Source: Pseudomonadota bacterium (lineage in GTDB: Bacteria; Desulfobacterota; Desulfobulbia; Desulfobulbales; SURF-16). From it: 11,483 nucleotides of DNA. Positions 6,164-11,483 of the stretch are shown here, piece after piece; position 1 is the stretch's first letter, and each line of letters opens with the position of its first letter. Both the position numbers and the translations under genes were made by a program. Location: positions 1 to 11,483 of the forward strand of contig JAUVQZ010000073.1 of NCBI GenBank assembly GCA_030597865.1. Direction: 5' to 3'. The notes under the pieces were generated by a model. That model ran no database searches. It was not told where the DNA came from and saw only the letters and a list, made by a program, of their open reading frames with translations.

Positions 6164-7699
6164 CTATTTCTCCTCCGGGCCGATTTGAATCTGCTTACAC
6201 ATAATCTTTATTTCCGCAATAAGAAGCATGGTAAAGAGACCGAGAAAAATAAAGAAGGTCGTCTGCACAGTTCCGGTGGTCAGGTTGGTGTTGGCGACAT
6301 GGACAGGCAACATACCCTGAATGGTCCAAGGCTGCCTTCCCACCTCGGCGACCACCCAGCCGCATTGCTGGGCGATATAGCCCAGGGGAACACAGAGCAC
6401 GCCCACGACCAGAAAGGGGCGCTGCTTCTCAAGATTGCCCCTGTGGAGGAAATAAAGGGCCAACAGAAAAACCAGGGGAAAAAGGCTGCCAAGGGCAACC
6501 ATGATATGAAAGGCGTAAAAGGTCGTGGCCACGGGAGGCACCGCGTCCGAGGGCTTTGCCAGGTGGCCATAGCCCATATCATCCTTATATATATTGAACT
6601 GCTGGAGGGCCGCCTGGGAGGCTGCCTCATTATTATTATCCTCGGCCTCCTTATATGCGGCCAGATAGGCAATGGCCTGCTGACCCCGCTCCATACGGCT
6701 GCCAACACTGACAATCCCCTGCTCCTCATTACCAAAGACCAGGTCGTTGATACCAGGCACAAAGGAACCAAACTCACGGTTGGCAAGGAGGGCCAGGGCC
6801 ATGGGCACCTTAACGGCAAAGATAAAATCCTTCTGCTCGTCACCCGGCCTTTTTTCAGAATTGACGACACCCATGGCAACAACCCCGGCATTCACCTCGC
6901 CATCATAGAGGCCTTCCATAGCAGCCAGCTTCATGGGTTGATTCTGGGCAACCAGATAGGCCGACTCATCACCGGTGAGCCCGACATAGCTGGCGGCCAG
7001 GAAGCCAAAGACAGAGGCCACGACAATGGAACGCTTGGCCATGAGCTGATGGCGTCCCTTAAGGAGGTACCAGCAAGAGATCCCCACAACAAAGAGGGAG
7101 GCCAGCAAAAAACCGGAGCTTGTGGTGTGGGTGAATTTAGAGATGGCCACCGGCGACAGGAGGACCTCCCAGAAATTCTGCATCTCAAAGCGGGCAGTAT
7201 CAGGATTAAAGGCCATACCGACGGGGGACTGCATCCAGGCGTTTGCCACCAGAATCCAGAGGGCCGAAAGGCTGGAGCCGATGGCCACCATCCAGGTGGA
7301 GAAGAGGTGAAACTTGCGGGACACCCTGTCCCAGCCGAAAAACATCACGGCAAAGAAAGTGGCCTCAAGGAAGAAGGCAAAAATACCCTCAATGGCCAAG
7401 GGCGCCCCAAAGATATCACCCACCATCCACGAGTAGTTGGACCAGTTGGTGCCAAACTGGAACTCCAGAATAATACCGGTGGCCACGCCAATGGCAAAAT
7501 TGATCCCAAAAAGGGTCATCCAGAATTTGGTAAGCCTCTTCCACTCCTCATTGCCCGTCTTGACATAGATGGACTCAAAGAAGGCCAACAGGAAGGCAAG
7601 GCCCAAGGTCAGCGGCACGAATATCCAATGATACATCGCCGTCAAGGCAAACTGGGCCCGGGCCCAATTCACCTGCGACAGATCAACCTGCTCAATCAT
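6164..7699 (-). CDS. cydA: Cytochrome bd quinol oxidase subunit I
   Basis: Catalytic subunit that oxidises quinol and carries hemes b558, b595 and d; the enzyme supports high-affinity oxygen respiration or oxygen scavenging in the inner membrane. The heme ligands line up with E. coli CydA: H24 (His19), H191 (His186), M400 (Met393) and E452 (Glu445) just before the GRQPW signature (454-458). Proton-channel acids E104 and E112 lie in the GAPLAIEGIFAFFLEATF helix, and the quinol-loop residues K257 and E262 are present. At 511 residues, with a long segment between about 250 and 390, it belongs with the long Q-loop type. AGGGGG lies upstream of ATG 7699. It starts 10 nt after the DUF4492 gene and touches cydB, so the four genes form one unit. 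Confidence 0.98.
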   Translation of the reverse strand: MIEQVDLSQVNWARAQFALTAMYHWIFVPLTLGLAFLLAFFESIYVKTGNEEWKRLTKFWMTLFGINFAIGVATGIILEFQFGTNWSNYSWMVGDIFGAPLAIEGIFAFFLEATFFAVMFFGWDRVSRKFHLFSTWMVAIGSSLSALWILVANAWMQSPVGMAFNPDTARFEMQNFWEVLLSPVAISKFTHTTSSGFLLASLFVVGISCWYLLKGRHQLMAKRSIVVASVFGFLAASYVGLTGDESAYLVAQNQPMKLAAMEGLYDGEVNAGVVAMGVVNSEKRPGDEQKDFIFAVKVPMALALLANREFGSFVPGINDLVFGNEEQGIVSVGSRMERGQQAIAYLAAYKEAEDNNNEAASQAALQQFNIYKDDMGYGHLAKPSDAVPPVATTFYAFHIMVALGSLFPLVFLLALYFLHRGNLEKQRPFLVVGVLCVPLGYIAQQCGWVVAEVGRQPWTIQGMLPVHVANTNLTTGTVQTTFFIFLGLFTMLLIAEIKIMCKQIQIGPEEK

Positions 7700-7709
7700 T
7701 GATTCCCCC

Positions 7710-7919
7710 TCATTTTTTTATTTGTGTGAAGTTGCTAAGCACGTGGCTGGCACGTTGATGGTCGGTGCTGAAATTTGTTTTTAGGTAATTTGGAAAAAAG
7801 AAGACCTTCAACACGGCGAACATGATGAAAAGCTTGATGAAGATTATGGCCCACAGCTTTTTGCCCACCCGCATACTGCGAAAGCCGTCACGGTAAAAGG
7901 TGTATACATTGAGGATCAT
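7710..7919 (-). CDS. DUF4492 family small membrane protein, cyd-associated
   Basis: A 69-residue protein matching the DUF4492 pattern: NVYTFYRDGFRSMRVGKKLW, then a single hydrophobic helix at about 23-42 (AIIFIKLFIMFAVLKVFFFP), then NYLKTNF and a polar tail with RASHVL. The family has no established function but is typically encoded beside cydA in Bacteroidetes, Campylobacterota and some Desulfobacterota, so a role in assembling or stabilising cytochrome bd is likely (inference). Positive-inside reasoning puts the N-terminus in the cytoplasm. The ATG at 7919 is preceded by a purine-rich AAAGAGAGAG. It is the first gene of the operon and its stop is 10 nt before cydA. Confidence 0.88.
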   Translation of the reverse strand: MILNVYTFYRDGFRSMRVGKKLWAIIFIKLFIMFAVLKVFFFPNYLKTNFSTDHQRASHVLSNFTQIKK

Positions 7920-7957
7920 CGCACTCTCTCTTTGGTAATAGTTATTATTTTAAGAAA

Positions 7958-7987
7958 GTTATAGCTCCAGGGAGTATCCCGTGTCAA
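7958..7987 (-). promoter_or_regulatory. Strong sigma-70-type promoter of the cyd operon
   Basis: On the - strand TTGACA (7987-7982, perfect) and TATAAC (7963-7958, five of six) are 18 nt apart. Transcription would start near 7951, giving a leader of about 30 nt to the DUF4492 ATG. The spacer carries a small inverted repeat GGGA-TAC-TCCC that could take a regulator. A second perfect TTGACA lies upstream at 8019-8014 but without a convincing -10 box. Confidence 0.75.
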
Positions 7988-8019
7988 GAAGAATCGGATA
8001 ATTTAGCCGTCTTTGTCAA

Positions 8020-8053
8020 GCAATAATCACGGATATCCAATGACGATTATTGC
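8020..8053. promoter_or_regulatory. Inverted-repeat operator candidate upstream of the cyd promoter
   Basis: GCAATAATC (8020-8028) and GATTATTGC (8045-8053) are perfect 9-bp inverted arms separated by 16 bp. The centre lies roughly 85 bp upstream of the predicted start of cyd transcription, and one arm abuts the distal TTGACA. The half-sites are about 2.5 helical turns apart centre to centre. It does not match the FNR box (TTGAT-N4-ATCAA), so the regulator is unknown. Confidence 0.45.
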
Positions 8054-8122
8054 GGTTTTCCTGGAAAAACAGGAACGAGGGGGAAGGTCAGACAAACGGA
8101 AAAGAGGCTTCAGAAGATTGAC

Positions 8123-8148
8123 AGGCCAGGGACCAATCCCTGGCCTGG
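8123..8148. other. Perfect 11-bp hairpin without a U-run
   Basis: CAGGCCAGGGA (8123-8133) pairs perfectly with TCCCTGGCCTG (8138-8148) around a CCAA loop. Neither strand carries a following T-run, so it is not an ordinary intrinsic terminator. It lies between the cyd regulatory region and the REP-like repeats and may be part of the same family of intergenic palindromes. Confidence 0.5.
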
Positions 8149-8173
8149 TGAAGACGGCGCCCCCGGTTTAGCC

Positions 8174-8335
8174 AAGGCGTTTCGACCCTTCGACAGACTC
8201 AGGGCACCGCAGGCTCAACGGGCGGCATTGCGAGCAACCCGCACCCTGAGCCTGTCGAAGGGCATACACCCATCCCCTTATTCTGCTGAAGGCGCTGCTT
8301 GGGGGGATAGAAGACCTGCCCCTTCGACAGGATCG
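8174..8335. repeat. REP-like palindromic repeat cluster, copy B
   Basis: The units 8186-8204 (CCCTTCGACAGACTCAGGG) and 8244-8262 (CCCTGAGCCTGTCGAAGGG) are inverted copies of each other with one mismatch and can form a 19-bp stem. A third, partial unit lies at about 8320-8335 (CCCCTTCGACAGGATCGGGG). The stretches 8174-8186 and 8197-8221 are exact inverted copies of parts of the cluster at 4627-4810. The REP family thus sits on both sides of the cyd operon. No transposase gene accompanies it. Confidence 0.8.
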
Positions 8336-8443
8336 GGGGCGGGCCATGCCGGGCGGGGGACCGTCAACCGCAAACAACAACAGCAAACAATGATGAAGTT
8401 TCAGGAAAATAACCCAACTGAGAAAGTTGAGCCATGGGTCTTG

Positions 8444-8467
8444 GCTGCTTTAAACAAGCAGCTTTTT
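8444..8467 (+). terminator. Orphan intrinsic terminator on the + strand
   Basis: GCTGCTT (8444-8450) pairs perfectly with AAGCAGC (8456-8462) around TAAAC and is followed by five T (8463-8467). No recognisable gene lies upstream on the + strand. It may end a small RNA or a lost gene. On the - strand, which carries the neighbouring cNMP-PilZ gene, there is no U-run after the stem. Confidence 0.5.
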
Positions 8468-8551
8468 CGTGCACAACCAGATAAGGACAGAAAGGCAGAC
8501 CCGGAGCTGTCGAGACTGGCCACAAAGGCAAATATTCACGACAACCTTTTG

Positions 8552-9562
8552 TTATTTAAAAGATTTTTTATTGCCCTGCCTGTCGGCCCTAATTTTTTGC
8601 ACAAGTTCGACAAAGAGGGGATCGTTCCTATTGGTGACTTTCACATGGACTGTATAGTCATTACGTAGATGATATTTGGAACTAACAATAACGCCACGGA
8701 CATAAAGCCCCAAATTAATCCACGAGAAGGACAGACTCACAGGCCGGCCCAGCAGCATCCTCGCCGTACTCTGGGTCGAGCTTTTGATATAAAAACAGAT
8801 ACCGCCGGCAGAAACATCCTCCAGGACGCCGCGAAAGGAGGCGCCGAGATCCTGCCCCTTCAAATCCTGGAGTTGGGCATTAACCACGCCCTCAAGGGGA
8901 AAGCGCGTATCATGGCGGCGTTCAAGGTTTTTTGCAGCCTTAGCAGAATCAAGCCTGCTGTGGCCCAGGCAGTAGGCGCGGAGCTTCTCCTCAAGGCCTG
9001 GGAATGACTCCTGCCAGGCCTCCATGCTCTTGCGATCCAGATACTTGACAGTGACCTGACCTTGACAGACCACTGAGGTTGTACAGATGGAGATGCCGAA
9101 AAATGTATCTTCCCCGGCAATATCACCGGCATTGAGCTTCTCCAACAAAAACTGCCTGGCCCCGTGCTGACAGACTAAATTGGTTTGGCCCTGACTGATA
9201 AAAAAAAGGCGGTTGTTGAGCTTACCCTGCTCGATGAAGGCGGTGCCTGGTTTAAGGCTTATCTCTTTAAGGGCATAGTAAAGGGCATTATTTTCCTCCT
9301 CACTGAGCCCATGACAGAGATCCTGCCACTGCTCATGATAGGAGGGATCAATGGCAGCGGACCTGGCCGCGTCAATCACCTCTGCCGCACCGATGATTTC
9401 GATCAATGCCATATCATCGGCGGCAATGAGCCTGAGCCGCAGCCCTTCCGCCTTGGCGAAATCCCGTTTCTCTGCCGCTTGAAGGATCATTTCATAGAGT
9501 TGCTGGACTGCTTCGCTCTTATGGCCCAGGGCCAGCAGCTGGTCAACCTTTTCTTCAGACAT
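8552..9562 (-). CDS. Cyclic-nucleotide-binding-like plus PilZ domain protein
   Basis: A 336-residue soluble protein with an apparent two-messenger layout. Residues 1-80 are helical and Ala/Glu-rich. Residues about 85-200 resemble a CRP-type cNMP-binding beta roll, with LKPGTAFIEQG, LFFISQGQTNLV and AGDIAGEDTFFG. Residues about 212-328 form a PilZ domain with both c-di-GMP motifs intact: R216-x3-R220 (RHDTR) and D249-V-S251-A-G-G254. In the cNMP phosphate cassette G150-E151 remain, but the position of CRP Arg82 is T161, so normal cAMP binding is doubtful. No output domain such as HTH is visible; c-di-GMP responsive protein-protein control is likely. The ATG 9562 has GGGG upstream inside a small hairpin. 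It follows the prepilin peptidase gene by 80 bp. Confidence 0.88.
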   Translation of the reverse strand: MSEEKVDQLLALGHKSEAVQQLYEMILQAAEKRDFAKAEGLRLRLIAADDMALIEIIGAAEVIDAARSAAIDPSYHEQWQDLCHGLSEEENNALYYALKEISLKPGTAFIEQGKLNNRLFFISQGQTNLVCQHGARQFLLEKLNAGDIAGEDTFFGISICTTSVVCQGQVTVKYLDRKSMEAWQESFPGLEEKLRAYCLGHSRLDSAKAAKNLERRHDTRFPLEGVVNAQLQDLKGQDLGASFRGVLEDVSAGGICFYIKSSTQSTARMLLGRPVSLSFSWINLGLYVRGVIVSSKYHLRNDYTVHVKVTNRNDPLFVELVQKIRADRQGNKKSFK

Positions 9563-9578
9563 AGATAGCCCCCTATCT
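9563..9578 (-). promoter_or_regulatory. Hairpin holding the ribosome-binding site of the cNMP-PilZ gene
   Basis: Immediately before the ATG on the - strand, AGATAG-GGGG-CTATCT folds into a perfect 6-bp stem whose four-base loop is the Shine-Dalgarno core. The stem abuts the start codon, so ribosome access could depend on its melting or on a binding factor. This is read from sequence; regulation is inferred. Confidence 0.4.
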
Positions 9579-9642
9579 GCGTGAATGAACTAGGAAAATT
9601 CCAAACACTAAAGTAGCACAGGACCAGGGTCGTGTACAGTCC

Positions 9643-10422
9643 TTAACGGGGCCTGGTGAGATACCAATGGGTGAGCGCGATGATGCGCTGGTCAAAAAAG
9701 AGGTAGAGGAGACTGGCCACGGCCAGAAAAGGCCCGTAGGGTATGCGGGTTTGGCCGCCTTTTTTCTGCTGCACCATGGCCCCCACCCCAACTATGGTGC
9801 CGAGCAGGGAGCTGCAAAAAATGACAAATGGCAAGGCCTGCCAGCCCTGGAAGGCCCCGATCATGGCGAGCAGCTTGATATCGCCACCCCCCATCCCCTG
9901 CCTCTTGGTGGCCAGATAATAGCCCATGGCAATGGCGTAAAAGATACCACCACCACAAAGAATGCCCAGCAGCGAATCCTGCCAGCTGAGACCAGGGAGC
10001 AACAGAGAGGCGGCAAGGCCCAGGACAATGCCCGGCAGACTGATACGATCAGGAATAATCTGATGATACAGGTCAATAACGATAACAACGAGCAGGGCAG
10101 CCGCAAAGACAAAATAGATCAAAAAGGCCATTGAGACAAAGAAACGCTGCAACAGAAAGAGGGAGAGCAGGGCCATGGCCAGCTCCACCAGGGGGTACTG
10201 AATGGAAATCTTCACCTGACAACTGCGGCAGCGCCCCCGTAAAAAAAGAAAGCTGGCGACGGGAATATTTTCATACCAATGCAGGGGGGTTTTACAGTGT
10301 GGACAATGGGAGCCGGGAAAAACCACCGAGGCCCCGGGATCAGGGAGACGGAGGATGACAACATTGAGAAAACTGCCGACAATGGCCCCGAAAATAAAGG
10401 AAAAAACTTCGAAGAAAAGCAT
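9643..10422 (-). CDS. pilD: Type IV prepilin peptidase / N-methyltransferase (PilD/GspO)
   Basis: Inner-membrane aspartic protease that removes prepilin leader peptides and N-methylates the new N-terminus, for type IV pili and type II secretion pseudopilins. The N-terminal membrane helix ends GSFLNVVILRLP, followed by the cytoplasmic zinc-type domain with CPHC (C40, C43) and CRSC (C65, C68). The A24 peptidase part has D117 in VIVIDLYHQIIPD and D181 in the GxGD motif (MGGGDIKLLAMIGAFQGW). About seven to eight spans. ATG 10422 (259 aa) is chosen because GGGG lies 8 nt upstream; ATG 10428 adds two residues and ATG 10470 adds sixteen that look untypical. No pilin genes lie in the window. The cNMP-PilZ gene follows on the same strand. 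Confidence 0.93.
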   Translation of the reverse strand: MLFFEVFSFIFGAIVGSFLNVVILRLPDPGASVVFPGSHCPHCKTPLHWYENIPVASFLFLRGRCRSCQVKISIQYPLVELAMALLSLFLLQRFFVSMAFLIYFVFAAALLVVIVIDLYHQIIPDRISLPGIVLGLAASLLLPGLSWQDSLLGILCGGGIFYAIAMGYYLATKRQGMGGGDIKLLAMIGAFQGWQALPFVIFCSSLLGTIVGVGAMVQQKKGGQTRIPYGPFLAVASLLYLFFDQRIIALTHWYLTRPR

Positions 10423-10434
10423 ATTCATTTCCCC

Positions 10435-10463
10435 ATGATAAGATGAGTCAGGCCACCTGGCAA
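10435..10463 (-). promoter_or_regulatory. Sigma-70-type promoter of pilD
   Basis: On the - strand TTGCCA (10463-10458, five of six) and TATCAT (10440-10435, five of six) are 17 nt apart. The -10 box lies immediately before the GGGG ribosome site, so transcription would begin about at the ATG of 10428, giving a leaderless or nearly leaderless mRNA. Confidence 0.5.
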
Positions 10464-10514
10464 GAAGCAACTTCTTTTGTATCTATTCAGCCAATAGCTA
10501 CATTTTTTTGTTTT

Positions 10515-10597
10515 GGCCACAGAATCCACGGAAAGACACGGACAAATATTCTGTGTTCTTCCGAGGATTCCGTGGATTCCGTGGATTCCGTGGCTAA
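10515..10597. repeat. Inverted-repeat element with a 9-bp tandem repeat
   Basis: GAATCCACGGAA at 10522-10533 is inverted exactly at 10568-10579 and again at 10577-10588, and the outer ends (GGCCACAGAATCC at 10515 and the complement of GTGGCTAA at 10590-10597) extend the pairing with two mismatches. The right arm consists of GGATTCCGT repeated three times (10565-10591) plus GG. The element carries no gene and resembles the dispersed CCACGGAATCCACGGA repeats seen in many environmental genomes. It lies upstream of pilD, between divergent transcription units. Confidence 0.75.
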
Positions 10598-10819
10598 ACC
10601 TTGGCAATATCAATTGTCGAGATAACTTCGGTTAATAGGTACAAAGTTTTTTTCAATTAAACACGCTGAATAGTTACCTTCTTTTTTGCTGTAACTCTTT
10701 GAACAACCAGCATCCCAAGGTTAGGCCACGGCGTTTCACCCCCCCCTAACCACCCAACCAGCAAAGCAATTTCTGCCACCATAAATATCATCTGGCCCAG
10801 CCTCCCCCGCCCCGGACAA
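10598..10819. other. Non-coding spacer upstream of the small PilZ gene
   Basis: No convincing gene is seen on either strand. The stretch contains an inverted repeat GGTTAGG (10719-10725) / CCTAACC (10745-10751) with a 19-nt loop and a C-run at 10739-10746. Neither arm is followed by a T-run. The stretch ends in a C-rich region just before the promoter of the next gene. Confidence 0.4.
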
Positions 10820-10826
10820 GACTGGC

Positions 10827-10855
10827 TTGTGTTTGTCTGTGATGCCCCATATAAT
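10827..10855 (+). promoter_or_regulatory. Promoter of the PilZ-MTH1187 operon
   Basis: A perfect TATAAT at 10850-10855 lies 17 nt after TTGTGT (10827-10832, three of six). Transcription would begin near 10862, leaving a leader of about 58 nt. A small inverted repeat ACAAG-ACTGG-CTTGT (10816-10830) overlaps the -35 box and could be an operator. Confidence 0.5.
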
Positions 10856-10919
10856 GAAACAACCTTGCCTTTTCATACAGTGCACTCGCCCCTTCCACCG
10901 TTGAGCACAGGAGAACCAA

Positions 10920-11285
10920 ATGACTAATCACCATGACCGCCGTGACAATGTCCGGGTACCATTTCACGCCACCGTGGACCTTGACTTTACCGGCCAAAAA
11001 TATAGTGGCTGTGAAACCGAGAATCTTTCCACCAGAGGCGTCCTGGTCCTGGGCATCCCAGATCGTCATGAGGGGGATAGCTGCGACATAGCCCTCCATC
11101 TTGCCGGCACCAGCACCGACATCACCCTCACCATGCAGGGGGAGGCGGTGCGCATTGAGGACAGGGGCATCGGCATCCATTTCACGGAAATTGATCTGGA
11201 CAGCTATACCCATCTCAGAAATATCATTTATTATAATGCCGACGACCCTGATTCCCTTGATGAATTTCCCTTTGACAACGAGTAG
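10920..11285 (+). CDS. Single-domain PilZ protein (c-di-GMP receptor)
   Basis: A 121-residue stand-alone PilZ domain. Both ligand motifs are intact: R8-x3-R12 (RRDNVR) and N35-L-S37-T-R-G40, so it should bind cyclic di-GMP and pass the signal to an unknown partner. The beta-barrel end GIGIHFTEIDLDSYTHLRNII (about 84-104) resembles the EIDLDSYxHL ending common in Desulfobacterota PilZ proteins, and the last 15 residues are acidic. AGGAG lies 6 nt before the ATG. It is followed after 3 nt by the MTH1187-type gene, so the two are probably one transcript. Confidence 0.9.
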   Translation: MTNHHDRRDNVRVPFHATVDLDFTGQKYSGCETENLSTRGVLVLGIPDRHEGDSCDIALHLAGTSTDITLTMQGEAVRIEDRGIGIHFTEIDLDSYTHLRNIIYYNADDPDSLDEFPFDNE

Positions 11286-11288
11286 ACT

Positions 11289-11483
11289 ATGGCGCTCCTG
11301 CAACTGACCACCATCCCCCTCGGCACCCAGACCACCAGTGTTGGCGATTATGTGGCGGAAATCCAGAGAGAGCTTGAAAAGACGGGTATACCCTTCCGCC
11401 TTAATGACATGGGCACCGTTATTGAGGGGAACATTTCCGAACTTCTGGCCATCATAGAAAAGATATATGAAATCCCCTTTAGA
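11289..11483 (+). CDS. MTH1187-family thiamine-binding protein (partial, 3' end missing)
   Basis: The first 65 codons of a protein of the MTH1187/YkoF-like family (DUF77, thiamine_BP), small ferredoxin-fold proteins of about 100 residues that bind thiamine or related pyrimidines. The N-terminal beta strand and loop LLQLTTIPLGTQTTSVGDYV and the following LNDMGTVIEGNISELLAII match the family. ATG 11289 lies 3 nt after the PilZ stop with only a weak GAG as ribosome site, so it is probably translated by coupling. The window ends inside the gene; its partnership with the PilZ protein may be only transcriptional. Confidence 0.88.
   Translation, partial: MALLQLTTIPLGTQTTSVGDYVAEIQRELEKTGIPFRLNDMGTVIEGNISELLAIIEKIYEIPFR

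Noticed and set aside
6185..7702. Long open frame (505 codons) on the + strand opposite cydA
   Set aside because: It is an exact antisense shadow of cydA; the translation is rich in Gly, His and Lys without domain logic, while cydA has all heme ligands.
8228..8668. 146-codon + strand ORF after the second repeat cluster
   Set aside because: It begins inside REP units, contains a perfect intrinsic terminator at 8444-8467 and ends antisense to the PilZ domain gene; no family resemblance.
10719..10751. GTTAGGC and CCTAACC considered as an integron attC pair
   Set aside because: The arms are in the wrong order for attC (GTTRRRY should be at the 3' end), and the 5-prime C does not fit RYYYAAC.
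10788..11303. 171-codon - strand ORF opposite the small PilZ gene
   Set aside because: Shadow of a protein with intact PilZ motifs and a good ribosome site on the + strand.

Overview
The window looks like a chromosomal segment of a Gram-negative, flexibly respiring bacterium, most likely a Desulfobacterota (Desulfobulbales-like) lineage. That guess rests on the mix of genes: an rpmH-rnpA-yidD-yidC-jag block, a cytochrome bd operon that begins with a DUF4492 protein, stand-alone PilZ proteins and an MTH1187-type thiamine-binding protein. It is inference; no rRNA or other strict marker is present.

Layout. Positions 1-900 are visibly AT-richer than the rest and hold a two-gene HigB/HigA-type toxin-antitoxin module on the + strand. 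The module has a perfect palindrome at the toxin start and an integron-attC-like GCCTAACAATTCG directly after the antitoxin. Positions 924-4398 (- strand) are the conserved rpmH > rnpA > yidD > yidC > jag run (ribosomal protein L34, RNase P protein, two membrane-insertion factors, an RNA-binding protein), closed by a clear intrinsic terminator. No dnaA, oriC or mnmE, the frequent neighbours of this block, is seen. Positions 4399-4914 are intergenic: the rpmH leader, a cluster of REP-like palindromic repeats and the terminator of the next operon.

Positions 4854-7987 (- strand) are a compact cytochrome bd quinol oxidase operon: promoter, DUF4492 membrane protein, cydA, cydB and an unlisted 31-residue single-helix ORF that starts 12 nt after cydB and is a good candidate for a CydX/CydS-like third subunit. 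REP-like repeats of the same family, partly inverted relative to each other, lie on both sides of this operon (4627-4810 and 8174-8335).

Positions 8552-10428 (- strand) hold a type IV prepilin peptidase (PilD) followed by a protein combining a cyclic-nucleotide-binding-like fold with a PilZ (c-di-GMP) domain. After an approximately 490 bp spacer with an inverted-repeat element and a 9-bp tandem repeat, the + strand carries a small PilZ protein and the start of an MTH1187 thiamine-binding protein that runs off the window.

Together the region links core translation and membrane biogenesis, oxygen-scavenging respiration and c-di-GMP/pilus control, with one probable horizontally acquired toxin-antitoxin cassette. 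The items most worth following up are the 31-aa ORF after cydB, the attC-like trace behind higBA, and the degenerate nucleotide pocket of the cNMP-PilZ protein.
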